From Paenibacillus pasadenensis DSM 19293 (lineage in GTDB: Bacteria > Bacillota > Bacilli > Paenibacillales > Paenibacillaceae), in the NCBI RefSeq assembly GCF_000422485.1, contig NZ_KE383857.1:37519-101518 (forward strand): 64,000 nt of DNA. The letters run 5' to 3'. Of this stretch, positions 9,130 through 18,206 are shown in pieces; position 1 is the stretch's first letter; each line of letters begins with the position of its first letter. The translations under genes and the position numbers were made by a program. The notes beneath the pieces were generated by a model. That model had not been told where the DNA came from, searched no databases, and was given only the letters and a program-made list of their open reading frames with translations.

Positions 9130-11016
9130 TTGGCTCATGCACATCCGGTCAAGCGTTATACCGGTCTTATGGACTGGCTTACGACTGTTGACCACAAAAA
9201 AATCGGCATCCTTTACCTGATTGCCGGTGGATTCTTCTTCCTGATCGGCGGCCTCGAGGCGCTGCTGATCCGGGTCCAGCTCTGGAAGCCGCTCAACGAC
9301 TTTGTCGGAGCGGATACATACAACGAGCTGCTGACGATGCACGGCACGACGATGATCTTCCTCGCGGCGATGCCGGTCATCTTCGCGATGATGAACGCCA
9401 TCGTGCCGCTGCAGATCGGAGCGCGCGACGTCGCGTTTCCGTTCCTCAACGCGCTCGGCTTCTGGACGTTCCTGTTCGGCGGCCTGCTGCTGAACCTCAG
9501 CTGGATCGCCCAGGCGGTGCCGGATGCAGGCTGGACCTCTTACCTGCCGCTGGCGAGCCCGACCTACAGCACGCACAAAGGCGTCGACTACTACGTCCTC
9601 GGCTTGCAGATCGCGGGCATCGGCACGCTGATCGGCGGCATCAACTTCCTCGTCACGATCATCAACATGCGCGCTCCGGGCATGAGCTTCATGCGCATGC
9701 CGATGTTCACCTGGACCGTGTTCATCACCTCGGCGCTGATCCTGTTCGCCTTCCCGGCGCTGACGGTCGGCCTGGTCGCGCTGATGTTCGACCGCTTGTT
9801 CTCCGCAAACTTCTTCGAAGTCAGCGGCGGCGGCAATACCGTCCTCTGGGAGCATATCTTCTGGATCTTCGGTCACCCTGAGGTCTATATCCTGATCCTT
9901 CCGGCCTTCGGCATCATTTCCGAGGTCATCAGCACCTTCTCGCGCAAGCGCCTGTTCGGCTACAGCTCGATGGTGTTCGCGACGGTGCTGATCGGCTTCC
10001 TCGGCTTCATGGTATGGGCCCACCATATGTTCACGGTCGGCCTCGGTCCTGTAGCCAACGCGCTGTTCTCCATCGCGACGATGCTGATCGCCGTGCCGAC
10101 CGGCATCAAGATCTTCAACTGGATCTTCACGATGTGGGGCGGCTCGATCAAATTCACGGCTGCCAACCTGTTCGCGGTCGGCTTCGTCCCGACGTTCGTC
10201 ATGGGCGGCGTCACCGGCGTCATGCTGGCGGCCGCTCCGGCGGACTTCCAATATCATGACAGCTACTTCGTCGTCGCCCACTTCCACTACGTCATCGTCG
10301 GCGGCCTCGTGCTCGGCCTGTTCGCCGGCCTCCACTACTGGTGGCCGAAGATGTTCGGCCGCATGCTGAATGAGGGTCTCGCCAAGCTGACGTTCTGGAC
10401 GTTCTTCATCGGCTTCCACCTGACGTTCTTCGTGCAGCACTTCCTCGGCCTGCTCGGCATGCCGCGCCGTGTCTGGACGTATCTGGACGGACTGGGCTTC
10501 AACACGATGAACCTGATCAGCACGATCGGCGCGTTCCTGATGGGCGTCGGCACGATCCTGTTCATCATCAACATCATCGTCACGGCCGCCAAGCCGAAAA
10601 CGGCAGGCGACGATCCGTGGGAAGACGGCCGCACGCTCGAATGGTCCATTCCTTCCCCGGCTCCGGAATACAACTTCGCGCAGACTCCGCTCGTCCGCGG
10701 CTACGACGCGCTTTGGAAAGAAAAAATGGATGGCAACGACGCGATGACGCCGGCCGAGCCGATCGGACCGATCCATATGCCGTCCCCGTCGATCCTGCCG
10801 TTCCTGATGTCGCTCGGTCTGTTCATCGCCGGCTACGGCTTCATGTACGCCGAGAACGAATGGACCGGCATCATGCACGACCTGTTCGCCTCGCATGCGG
10901 TAGCAGGCGCCGGCCTGCTCATTACGCTGGGCTGCATGGTGGTCCGTTCCCTCAAGGACGACCACGGCTTCCACATCGAGCCGGATGAAATTACGGGCAA
11001 GGGGGTTAAGGCATGA
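9130..11016 (+). CDS. ctaD: Cytochrome c oxidase subunit I
   Basis: Heme-copper oxidase catalytic subunit, about 628 residues, twelve or more membrane spans, with WTTVDHKKIGILYL-type N-terminus, the WIFGHPEVYI motif (CuB ligands and the cross-linked Tyr) and the HFHYV motif of the heme ligands. The best start is TTG at 9130: the ATG at 9112 lies inside the AAGGGGG ribosome site itself. Reduces oxygen to water with proton pumping. Stop overlaps the ctaE start (ATGA). Confidence 0.96.
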   Translation: MAHAHPVKRYTGLMDWLTTVDHKKIGILYLIAGGFFFLIGGLEALLIRVQLWKPLNDFVGADTYNELLTMHGTTMIFLAAMPVIFAMMNAIVPLQIGARDVAFPFLNALGFWTFLFGGLLLNLSWIAQAVPDAGWTSYLPLASPTYSTHKGVDYYVLGLQIAGIGTLIGGINFLVTIINMRAPGMSFMRMPMFTWTVFITSALILFAFPALTVGLVALMFDRLFSANFFEVSGGGNTVLWEHIFWIFGHPEVYILILPAFGIISEVISTFSRKRLFGYSSMVFATVLIGFLGFMVWAHHMFTVGLGPVANALFSIATMLIAVPTGIKIFNWIFTMWGGSIKFTAANLFAVGFVPTFVMGGVTGVMLAAAPADFQYHDSYFVVAHFHYVIVGGLVLGLFAGLHYWWPKMFGRMLNEGLAKLTFWTFFIGFHLTFFVQHFLGLLGMPRRVWTYLDGLGFNTMNLISTIGAFLMGVGTILFIINIIVTAAKPKTAGDDPWEDGRTLEWSIPSPAPEYNFAQTPLVRGYDALWKEKMDGNDAMTPAEPIGPIHMPSPSILPFLMSLGLFIAGYGFMYAENEWTGIMHDLFASHAVAGAGLLITLGCMVVRSLKDDHGFHIEPDEITGKGVKA

Positions 11017-11633
11017 GCGCACATTCGCATCTAGACGGCCAGCTGCCTCATGAGCCGGAACGCGCGACCCTGGAAGGACGCAACAAGGTTCTCGGATTCT
11101 GGCTGTTCCTCGGAGGCGAGACGGTGCTGTTCGGCACCCTCTTCTCCGCCTTCCTGGCGCTCCGCGACCAGGTCGGCGACGGCAACCCGACTAGCCAGGA
11201 GCTGTTCAAGCTCTCGCTCGTCGCGATCGCGACGGTGCTGCTCCTGACCTCCTCCCTGACGAGCGTGTTCGCCATCCAGGCGATGCACCGCAATCAGGTG
11301 AAGTCGATGCAGCTGTGGCTGATCGTGACGGTCGTGCTCGGCCTCGGCTTCCTCGGCCTCGAGATCTACGAGTTCTTCCATTACGTCCATGAGGGACATA
11401 AGTTCAGCACGAGCGCCTTCAGCTCGTCGTTCTATACGCTCGTCGGCTTCCACGGCGCGCACGTCCTGTTCGGCATCGTGTGGATCTCGCTCCTGATCGG
11501 GCAGGTCTACCGCAAGGGACTGACGGTCGTGACGGCTCCGAAGGTATACGTCGCCGGCATGTACTGGCACTTCATCGACGTCGTATGGGTATTCATCTTC
11601 ACCGTCGTCTATCTGATGGGAAAGGTGGGGTAA
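11013..11633 (+). CDS. ctaE: Cytochrome c oxidase subunit III
   Basis: A 206-residue membrane protein with about five spans, ending in the conserved GMYWHFIDVVWVFIF segment typical of subunit III. Overlaps ctaD by four bases and is followed three bases later by ctaF. Structural subunit of the caa3 oxidase. Confidence 0.95.
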   Translation: MSAHSHLDGQLPHEPERATLEGRNKVLGFWLFLGGETVLFGTLFSAFLALRDQVGDGNPTSQELFKLSLVAIATVLLLTSSLTSVFAIQAMHRNQVKSMQLWLIVTVVLGLGFLGLEIYEFFHYVHEGHKFSTSAFSSSFYTLVGFHGAHVLFGIVWISLLIGQVYRKGLTVVTAPKVYVAGMYWHFIDVVWVFIFTVVYLMGKVG

Positions 11634-11636
11634 CGA

Positions 11637-11957
11637 ATGGCAGCCAATCATACGACCCATTCCGAAGAACCCGCCAAGCGGCATAAGCACGAAGGCCCGC
11701 GCAAGCATATCGTCGCCTACATCTTCTCGATGCTGCTGACGCTCGTCGCCTTCGCGACGGTCATCGGCGGAGAGATCAACGCCTCCTTCACGTACATCCT
11801 GCTGCTCGTCATGGCCGTGCTGCAGGTCATCATCCAGATGGGCTTCTGGATGCATATGAAGGACCGGGGACATCTGTTCCCGATCGTCGGCATTCTCACC
11901 GGAGTGTTCGTCGTGTTTACGATTGTCATCATGGCGGAATACTGGACTTGGTGGTAA
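11637..11957 (+). CDS. ctaF: Cytochrome c oxidase subunit IV
   Basis: A 106-residue protein with three membrane spans, including the QMGFWMHMKDRGH segment conserved in Bacillus CtaF/QoxD-type small subunits. Last gene of the operon, closed by a strong terminator. Confidence 0.93.
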   Translation: MAANHTTHSEEPAKRHKHEGPRKHIVAYIFSMLLTLVAFATVIGGEINASFTYILLLVMAVLQVIIQMGFWMHMKDRGHLFPIVGILTGVFVVFTIVIMAEYWTWW

Positions 11958-11972
11958 GCCGCGCATGACCAT

Positions 11973-12010
11973 AGAGGAGCGTCTGCCCGCAGACCTCCTC
12001 TTTTTTATTT
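11973..12010 (+). terminator. Rho-independent terminator of ctaCDEF
   Basis: AGAGGAG-C-GTCTG pairs with CAGAC-CTCCTCT across CCCG, followed by TTTTTT. It separates ctaF from ctaG, so ctaG needs its own promoter or read-through. Confidence 0.88.
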
Positions 12011-12098
12011 TGGCGGCGGGCATGACAGCGTTCGCAATATTGCCCTTTGCCTTGGCTGTCCGCATCCGGTAAAGTAAGCTTGAAGGAGATGAATCGTT

Positions 12099-12995
12099 AT
12101 GCTTGGACTCGAATACTTCAGCTTCAAGGCGCTCTGGAGCCCTTGGCTGCTCTTCATTATGCTGGCGATGCTGATCGGCTACTTCTACCTGATCGGACCG
12201 TGGAGGCAAAAGCATCATCCGCTGGAGAAACGGCCGAGCTTCTGGCAGCAGGTGATGGCCGTATCCGGCCTCGTGCTGCTTTATCTCGCCCAGGGCGGAC
12301 CGCTCAATCTGCTCGGCCATCTCATGTTCAGCTTCCATATGGCGAACATGTCGATCAGCTATCTGATCGCGCCACCGCTCCTTATCCTGGGCACGCCCGC
12401 GTACATATGGCGCTCGGCCTTCGGCGCTCCGTTCTGGAAGCGGCTGAGCCCGGTCATGAACCCGATCTTTTCGCTGCTGCTGTTCAATGTCCTGTTCTCG
12501 CTCTACCATCTGCCAGACATCCATGACTATGTGATGACGCGCTACTGGCTGCATGAGGCGTATTATCTGGCGCTCTTCATCGCCGCGATGATCATGTGGT
12601 GGCAGATCACCTCTCCGGTGCCGGAGTGGACGCGCCTGAACGGCCTGCGCAAGATGGCCTACGTATTCGCGAGCGGCGTGCTGCTGACGCCGGCCTGCGC
12701 GCTCATCATCTTCGCCGGAGAGTCCATGTACGCGGTGTACAACGATCCGAACGTCTGGGCGCAAGCGATGAGCTTCTGCGTCTCCGGCGACACAAAATGG
12801 CTGCTGGACAATTTCCAGGGGCCGATGTTCTTCAACCTCATGAGCGCCAAGGAAGACCAGCAGCTCGGCGGCATCCTGATGAAGCTCGTGCAGGAGATCA
12901 TGTACGGCTGCATCCTGGGCATCATCTTCGCCCAGTGGTACCGCCACGAAAATGCCGGCAACGACAGCGACGTGCGCGGAGCCGATCCGGTCTGA
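12099..12995 (+). CDS. ctaG: Cytochrome c oxidase assembly factor CtaG (caa3 type)
   Basis: A 298-residue protein with about seven membrane spans. It carries the GHLMFSFHMANMSISYLIAP-like and NVLFSLYHLP segments typical of the Bacillus caa3_CtaG family, which is required for making active caa3 oxidase and probably helps copper insertion. It is unrelated in sequence to the proteobacterial Cox11/CtaG. Preceded by AAGGAGATG and placed right after the ctaCDEF terminator. Confidence 0.93.
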   Translation: MLGLEYFSFKALWSPWLLFIMLAMLIGYFYLIGPWRQKHHPLEKRPSFWQQVMAVSGLVLLYLAQGGPLNLLGHLMFSFHMANMSISYLIAPPLLILGTPAYIWRSAFGAPFWKRLSPVMNPIFSLLLFNVLFSLYHLPDIHDYVMTRYWLHEAYYLALFIAAMIMWWQITSPVPEWTRLNGLRKMAYVFASGVLLTPACALIIFAGESMYAVYNDPNVWAQAMSFCVSGDTKWLLDNFQGPMFFNLMSAKEDQQLGGILMKLVQEIMYGCILGIIFAQWYRHENAGNDSDVRGADPV

Positions 12996-13038
12996 CCGGA
13001 CGGCTCGCGCGCCTACATCCCGAAGCGGAGGAATCAGC

Positions 13039-13503
13039 TTGGATCTGTACACGTTATTTCCGACCATCAGCACATTCTTCATCGTCGTCAGCGCCATTCT
13101 GGTCGCCATCGGCTGGAGCTTGGCGATCAAGCGCCGGCTCGAGGCCCACAAAAAAATGATGATCGCCGGCGCCATCGCCGCGATCGTGTTCTTCATCATC
13201 TATTCGTCCCGTACGCTGCTTGTCGGCAATACGGATTGGGGCGGCCCGGATAGCCTCGCCCCGTACTATTACGTCTTCCTGATCTTCCACATCGTGCTGG
13301 CGACGGTCGCAGCCGTATTCGGCATCACGACGCTCACGCTCGGCTTCAAGGAGAAGTTCGCCAAGCACCGCCGGCTCGGACGCGTCACCTCGGTCATCTG
13401 GTTCATCACCGCGATCACCGGCGTGGCGGTCTACATCATGCTGTACATCATGTATCCGGGCGGACATACGAAGCCGGTATTCGACATCCTGTTCCGGCTG
13501 TAA
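13039..13503 (+). CDS. DUF420 family membrane protein (YozB-like)
   Basis: A 154-residue protein with four to five membrane spans and conserved His residues (LIFHIVLATVA, KFAKHRRLGR). Start is TTG at 13039, preceded by GGAGGAATCAGC; the in-frame ATG at 12952 lies inside ctaG. DUF420 proteins sit beside cytochrome oxidase genes in Bacilli and are thought to take part in oxidase assembly or heme handling. The context here agrees. Confidence 0.88.
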   Translation: MDLYTLFPTISTFFIVVSAILVAIGWSLAIKRRLEAHKKMMIAGAIAAIVFFIIYSSRTLLVGNTDWGGPDSLAPYYYVFLIFHIVLATVAAVFGITTLTLGFKEKFAKHRRLGRVTSVIWFITAITGVAVYIMLYIMYPGGHTKPVFDILFRL

Positions 13504-13515
13504 GGAGCGCTGCGC

Positions 13516-14493
13516 ATGGCGACCATCCATGATGTCGCGGCCCGAGCGGGCGTGTCCGTGACGACGGTATCCCGGGTCATGAACGACCGGGGCTATATCA
13601 GCGAGGCGACGAGAGCGAAGGTGCGGCGGGCGATGGACGAGCTCGGCTACGAGCCGAGCGAGATCGCCCGCTCGCTGCTGCGCAAGCAGTCGCATGTGTT
13701 CGGCCTGATCGTGCCGACGACGGCGCATCCCTTTTTCGGCGAGCTGACCCATCATGTCGAGGCCGCGGCCTGCGAGCGCGGCTACAAGCTCATGCTCTGC
13801 CACTCCGGGTTCGACGCATCCAAGGAAAGGGAGCTGCTCGGGCTGCTGGCGCGCAACCGCGTCGACGGCATCATCCTCGGCAGCCATGAGCTGGACGTCG
13901 AGGAATACCGCAAGCTGAAGGCGCCGATGGCAAGCTTCGACCGCAGGCTCTCGCCCGACATTCCGTGGTTCACCTCGGACAACGAGCAGGGAGGGCGCCT
14001 CGCGGCCGAGCATCTGATCGAGAGAGGCTGCTCCAGGCTCATCATGGTCAGCGGCCGCTACAAGCCGGACATGTTCACGGCCGGGCGCGCGAGCGGCTTC
14101 CTGCAAGCCGCTCGCGCAGCCGGCGTGCAGGCCGACATCGTCGAGACGGTCGGGGACGCGCTGGACGAGACCGGCTATCCGAAGCTGATGGCGCGCGTGC
14201 TCAAGCAGCATCCCCGGGCGGACGGACTGTTCTTTACGAGCGATCTGATGGCGGCCTATGCGCTGCGAGCCTGCGCCGAGGCGGGCTGGCGCGTGCCGGA
14301 ACGGATCAAGCTCGTCGGTTATGACGACTCCGGCGTCAGCCGCTGGCTGCAGCCCGGCTTGACGACGATCCGCCAGCCGCTTGCGGACATGGCGGCGCTG
14401 GCGGTCGACTGCCTGGTGCGGCAGCTGGAGGGGATTCCGCTCGAGCCGGCGAGGCCGCTGCCGGTCACGCTGGTCCAGCGCGGCACGACCTGA
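13516..14493 (+). CDS. LacI-family transcriptional repressor (sugar-responsive)
   Basis: A 325-residue regulator: N-terminal helix-turn-helix starting MATIHDVAARAGVSVTTVSR, then a periplasmic-binding-protein-like effector domain ending with the usual GYDDSG and TTIRQP motifs. A 16-bp perfect palindrome just after the gene overlaps the promoter of the fructokinase gene, so the likely role is repression of fructokinase, relieved by a sugar such as fructose, fructose phosphate or sucrose (ScrR-like). It starts 12 bases after the DUF420 gene, yet is probably functionally unrelated to it. Confidence 0.9.
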   Translation: MATIHDVAARAGVSVTTVSRVMNDRGYISEATRAKVRRAMDELGYEPSEIARSLLRKQSHVFGLIVPTTAHPFFGELTHHVEAAACERGYKLMLCHSGFDASKERELLGLLARNRVDGIILGSHELDVEEYRKLKAPMASFDRRLSPDIPWFTSDNEQGGRLAAEHLIERGCSRLIMVSGRYKPDMFTAGRASGFLQAARAAGVQADIVETVGDALDETGYPKLMARVLKQHPRADGLFFTSDLMAAYALRACAEAGWRVPERIKLVGYDDSGVSRWLQPGLTTIRQPLADMAALAVDCLVRQLEGIPLEPARPLPVTLVQRGTT

Positions 14494-14545
14494 TGCTCTC
14501 CGAGGCGGCTTCGGCCGCGCGGGAGAGCTTATTTTTCAGCTGTCA

Positions 14546-14585
14546 TGTCAAACGTTTGACACATGATGCCGGCTCATCCTATAAT
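14546..14585 (+). promoter_or_regulatory. Fructokinase promoter with LacI operator over the -35 box
   Basis: TGTCAAACGTTTGACA (14546-14561) is a perfect 16-bp palindrome with the central CG typical of LacI/ScrR operators. Its right end is itself the -35 TTGACA (14556-14561); TATAAT follows after 18 bases (14580-14585). Repressor binding would block RNA polymerase directly. Confidence 0.8.
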
Positions 14586-14640
14586 GCGCATATCAAGGGT
14601 GATGGCCGAGCATCGGAAGCATCGAGAGGAGAGGCGAAGG

Positions 14641-15603
14641 ATGAGTCGCGTGTTCACAATCGGAGAAGCGCTGATCGACTGGATTCCGGCGGAGAAGGGA
14701 GTCGGACTGAAGGAGGTGACGGCCTTCTCGAAAGCGGCGGGCGGCGCTCCGGCCAACGTCGCCTGCGCGGTCGCCCGCCTCGGCGGAGCCAGCGCCTTCA
14801 TCGGCAAGCTCGGAGAGGATGCGTTCGGAGACTTCCTCGTAGAGACGATGGACGAGGTCGGCGTCGACACGACGCGCGTCCTTCGCACACGCGAGGCGAA
14901 TACGGCGTTGGCGTTCGTCAGCCTCAAGGAAGACGGCAACCGGGACTTCAGCTTCTACCGCAGCCCGAGCGCGGACATGCTGCTGCGGCCGGAGGAGATC
15001 GGCGACTGGTTCGCGGCAGGAGACGTGCTCCACTTCTGCTCGGTCGACCTCATCGACGCTCCGGTCAAGGAGGCCCATCGAGCGGCCATCGCCAGGTGCC
15101 GCGAGGCGGGAGGCATCGTCAGCTTCGATCCGAACGTGCGGCTGCCGCTCTGGCCGTCGCCGGAAGCTTGCCGCCAGGCGATCCTGGAGTTCCTGCCGCT
15201 CGCGCGGATCGTCAAGATCAGCGACGAGGAGCTCGCGTTCATCACGGGCATCGACGACGAGGAGGAGGCGCTGAGCTCGCTGCTGGCCGGAGACGTCGAG
15301 CATGTCATCTACACGCGCGGCCCGGCGGGCGCGACGTGGCTGAGCCGCGGCTTCCGCGCGGACGTGCCCGGCCATGCCGTGAAGGCGGTCGATACGACGG
15401 CGGCGGGCGACTCGTTCATCGGAGCGCTGCTGTACGGCGTGCAGCGGCGGCCGGATTTCCGCTCCGGCATCGACGAGCGGGCGGCGCGCGAGCTGCTCGC
15501 CTACGCCAACGCGGCGGCGGCGATTACGACGACGCGGCCGGGCGCGATCGCGGCGCTGCCGAGGCCGCATGAGGTCGAGGAGCTGCTCGCCGGCAGCCGC
15601 TGA
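14641..15603 (+). CDS. PfkB-family carbohydrate kinase, probable fructokinase
   Basis: A 320-residue sugar kinase of the ribokinase fold. The N-terminal motif [16 protein letters not shown] and the C-terminal [15 protein letters not shown] motif (anion hole and catalytic Asp) are both intact. Closest in style to fructokinases of sucrose operons, phosphorylating D-fructose with ATP to fructose 6-phosphate. The ATG at 14641 follows a GGAGAGGCGAAGG ribosome site; the frame opens earlier but there the promoter is found. No sucrose transporter or invertase accompanies it. Confidence 0.88.
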   Translation: MSRVFTIGEALIDWIPAEKGVGLKEVTAFSKAAGGAPANVACAVARLGGASAFIGKLGEDAFGDFLVETMDEVGVDTTRVLRTREANTALAFVSLKEDGNRDFSFYRSPSADMLLRPEEIGDWFAAGDVLHFCSVDLIDAPVKEAHRAAIARCREAGGIVSFDPNVRLPLWPSPEACRQAILEFLPLARIVKISDEELAFITGIDDEEEALSSLLAGDVEHVIYTRGPAGATWLSRGFRADVPGHAVKAVDTTAAGDSFIGALLYGVQRRPDFRSGIDERAARELLAYANAAAAITTTRPGAIAALPRPHEVEELLAGSR

Positions 15604-15628
15604 GCGCGTCCGGCAGCAGGAGGCAGGA

Positions 15629-15660
15629 GCGTCCGCCTGGCGGCGGACGCCCTTCATTTT
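15629..15660 (+). terminator. Terminator after fructokinase
   Basis: GCGTCCGCC and GGCGGACGC form a nine-pair stem around TGGC, followed by a rather loose pyrimidine tract (CCTTCATTTT). Strong stem, modest U-tract. Confidence 0.65.
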
Positions 15661-15722
15661 CCCGGATCGCAATCCGATATGAGTCAGATGGTACTACATC
15701 GCGCAACAAGGAGATGGACACG

Positions 15723-16748
15723 GTGATCGCCTTATCCGAAGCAAGGCAGAAACAGCTGGACTACATCGGACTGAAGGAAGAGGACTTGCAGCTCCTGCGG
15801 GGAGCGGCGCCCGTCTTCGAGGAGGCGGCCGACGGCATCGTGGAGGCGCTTTACGGGCAGATCGTGCGGCAGCCCGAGCTGAAGGCGCTGATCGAGCGGC
15901 ACAGCTCGCTGGACCGGCTCATGGGGGCGCAGAAGCGCTATTTCCTGTCGATGACGGAGGGCGCGATCGATGAACGCTACTTCGAGGAGAGGCTGAAGAT
16001 TGGCGCGATCCACTCGCGGATCGGACTGACGAGCCAGTGGTATCTCGGCACGTACATGATCTATCTCGACCTCGCCTCCGCGCATCTGGCGGCGGCGCTG
16101 CCGGACCGCTGGCGGCCGGTGCTGCATGCGCTGACCAAGATGTTCAACCTCGACTCCCAGCTCGTGCTGGAGGCGTACGAGCGGGACGAAAAGGCGAAGC
16201 TGCAGCGCATCAGCGACAGCCAGAGCGACATCCTGCACGGAGTCAACGCCGCCGTGCAGGAGCTGGCCGCCGGCATGGAGCAGGTCGGCCGCAGCGCCGA
16301 TACGGTCGGCCGCCTGGCGGTGCGGACCGTAGAATCGCAGGAGCAGACGATGGCGCAGCTGGATCTGCTCGGCGAGCAGATCGGCGGCATCGAATCGATG
16401 GGCTCGGTCATGAACGGCATCTCCGAGCAGACCCATCTGCTCGGGCTCAACGCCGCCATCGAGGCGGCTCGGGCCGGCGAGGCCGGGCGAGGCTTCGAGG
16501 TCGTCGCCGGCGAGGTGCGCAAGCTTGCCCGGCACTCCAAGGAGTCGCTCGACCTCATCCAGGACAAGCTGGAGGCGATCACGGCCGCGCTGTCCCGCGT
16601 GCAGGCGCTCTCCGCCGAAACGTCGGGAGCGGCGCAGGAGCAGGCGGCGAGCTCCACGGAGCTCGGCTTGTTCATCGGCATGATCGAAAAGGTGTCGAAG
16701 GAGCTGGAGCGGCTGAAGGAAAAGGCCGAGGCGGCCGAATCCGTCTAG
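15723..16748 (+). CDS. hemAT: HemAT-type globin-coupled aerotaxis receptor
   Basis: About 341 residues. The N-terminal sensor globin (about 1-175) carries the proximal heme His at about residue 97 in the motif GAIHSRIGL, followed by [11 protein letters not shown] as in globin-coupled sensors. The C-terminal methyl-accepting signalling domain contains the hairpin [20 protein letters not shown]. No membrane span, so it is a soluble oxygen receptor that signals to CheA. The GTG at 15723 is the likely start: AAGGAG lies nine bases ahead, whereas the ATG at 15714 directly abuts AAGGAG. It sits alone between two terminators. Confidence 0.92.
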   Translation: MIALSEARQKQLDYIGLKEEDLQLLRGAAPVFEEAADGIVEALYGQIVRQPELKALIERHSSLDRLMGAQKRYFLSMTEGAIDERYFEERLKIGAIHSRIGLTSQWYLGTYMIYLDLASAHLAAALPDRWRPVLHALTKMFNLDSQLVLEAYERDEKAKLQRISDSQSDILHGVNAAVQELAAGMEQVGRSADTVGRLAVRTVESQEQTMAQLDLLGEQIGGIESMGSVMNGISEQTHLLGLNAAIEAARAGEAGRGFEVVAGEVRKLARHSKESLDLIQDKLEAITAALSRVQALSAETSGAAQEQAASSTELGLFIGMIEKVSKELERLKEKAEAAESV

Positions 16749-16870
16749 TCGGGGCGAGCCGGTCCGTGGCGGATAGCGCCGCCGCTCCGCCTCTTGGCCG
16801 AGCTGGCCGAACGATTGAATTGCGCCGCGTCCAAGCGATCGCTTGTGACCAGCGCCGCCGCATGCGGCAG

Positions 16871-16916
16871 CCCGCATCGAACCCGCCGAGGAGGCGGGGC
16901 GATGCGGGTTTTTTAT
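16871..16916 (+). terminator. Terminator after hemAT
   Basis: CCCGCATCG and CGATGCGGG pair, enclosing an inner CCCGCC/GGCGGG stem, followed by six Ts. Strong. Confidence 0.85.
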
Positions 16917-16928
16917 CGTCTCGACCTA

Positions 16929-16977
16929 TTGACAGAAGCAGGAAACGCTGTGTATAGTGTATATAAAGATATATACA
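16929..16977 (+). promoter_or_regulatory. Promoter and GntR(YtrA-like) operator of the ABC operon
   Basis: TTGACA (16929-16934), 18 bases, then TATAGT (16953-16958). Overlapping its end is a perfect inverted repeat TGTATATA-AAGA-TATATACA (16958-16977), in an AT island within GC-rich DNA. Placed right ahead of an operon that encodes a GntR regulator, it is the obvious autoregulatory operator. Confidence 0.75.
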
Positions 16978-17033
16978 TTATATAGACCGAATAGGGCCGC
17001 TTGGCGGCCGGGGCGCACAGGGAGGCTACGCAA

Positions 17034-17759
17034 GTGAGCACGTGGAAAGGGGCCGTCAGGCTGGCCCGATACGAATGGAGCCTGGCCGGACACGGATCCT
17101 GGTTCAACCTGATCCTGGTGCTGTACTTCACGCTGATGACCATTCCGCTGCTCGGCGATGTGACCGAGCCGCAGGCGAGGGACGGCGCCTGGTACCCGGG
17201 CGGCGCGGCCAATTTCATCATGCTGGCGCTTCTGCCTTGCTTCGGCTTTTTCCTGAACCGGGCGACGCTGGGCGGATGGCGGCTGAACTATATGTCCGGC
17301 AAGCTCGCCGCATGGAGGCAGCTGCCGATCACCGGCAGCCAGATCGCGGCCGGCCGGCTGCTGACGATGCTGTCGCTGCTCGTGCCGTCGCTGCTGCTGC
17401 TGCTGGTCCTTCAATACGCGATGGTGCTGAGGCATGAGGTCGATCCAGCCGGGATGGCGCTCTACTCGCTGTTCTGGATCGGCTATGCGGCGGCGGGAGG
17501 GAGCCTGTACGCCTGGATGGAGATCGTGATGGACGGCAAGCGCTACCTGTTCTTCTGCTCCGTCGTCACGGTCGTCCTCATCGGCGTCGGCGTGGTCCTC
17601 TCCGTGAGCGGCTTCGAGATCATGCGCTGGGCGCTGGAGCAGGCCGCGGCCGGCCGCTGGCTGCCGATGCTGGCGACGGCAGCCGCGGGAGCGGCGGTCA
17701 CGCTCGTCGTCCAGCGGCTGATGGCGCGCTCGATCGGCAGGCGCAGCCTGCACGCCTGA
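17034..17759 (+). CDS. ABC-2 type membrane protein of a YtrA-like operon
   Basis: A 241-residue hydrophobic protein with six predicted membrane spans, no recognisable catalytic motif. Start GTG at 17034 follows GGGAGG. It is the first gene of an operon with a GntR regulator and an ATPase, the arrangement seen in ytrABCDEF-like systems of Bacillus that respond to wall-active antibiotics. Probable permease partner of the 18203-19174 ATPase. Role in peptide resistance or export is inference. Confidence 0.7.
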   Translation: MSTWKGAVRLARYEWSLAGHGSWFNLILVLYFTLMTIPLLGDVTEPQARDGAWYPGGAANFIMLALLPCFGFFLNRATLGGWRLNYMSGKLAAWRQLPITGSQIAAGRLLTMLSLLVPSLLLLLVLQYAMVLRHEVDPAGMALYSLFWIGYAAAGGSLYAWMEIVMDGKRYLFFCSVVTVVLIGVGVVLSVSGFEIMRWALEQAAAGRWLPMLATAAAGAAVTLVVQRLMARSIGRRSLHA

Positions 17760-17789
17760 GGGCGATAACGAACGAAACGAGGTGCGGCC

Positions 17790-18206
17790 GTGCGGCTTCC
17801 CATCCAAATCAACGACAACAGCGCGGAACCGCTGTATCATCAGATCGAATCGCAGCTGCGGGCGCTCATCGTCAGCGGGCAGCTGACCGAAAATACGCTG
17901 CTCCCGTCCAATCGGGAGCTGGCCCAGTCGCTCGGCTGCAGCCTCATCACGATCCGGCGGGTGTATCAGGATCTCGAGGCCGAGGGGCTGCTGCGCTCTC
18001 GCCAGGGCAGCGGCACCTTTGTCGCCAAGGTCGATTCCGAGGCGGGCACGAGGCAGCTGCGGCAATCGGCCGAGGAAGCGATCCGCGCGGCCGTCGACGC
18101 CGGACTGGCCGCCGGGCTGGAGCGGGCGGAGCTGGAGCGGCTGTTCGCCGTCGAGCTGGACCGGCGCTGCGGACCGAAGACAGGCGATAGGCAGGACCCA
18201 TCATGA
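17790..18206 (+). CDS. GntR-family regulator, YtrA subfamily
   Basis: A short (138-residue) GntR protein: N-terminal winged helix (AEPLYHQIESQLRALIVSG, then LPSNRELAQSLGCSLITIRR and GSGTFV), and only about 50 helical residues behind it, which is diagnostic of the YtrA subfamily. These regulators control neighbouring ABC genes and bind palindromes at their own promoter. It begins at GTG and its stop overlaps the next ATPase start (ATGA). Confidence 0.9.
   Translation: MRLPIQINDNSAEPLYHQIESQLRALIVSGQLTENTLLPSNRELAQSLGCSLITIRRVYQDLEAEGLLRSRQGSGTFVAKVDSEAGTRQLRQSAEEAIRAAVDAGLAAGLERAELERLFAVELDRRCGPKTGDRQDPS

Noticed and set aside
9103-11022. 639-codon minus-strand frame opposite ctaD
   Set aside because: Charged, repetitive composition and no ribosome site; ctaD has all heme-copper motifs.
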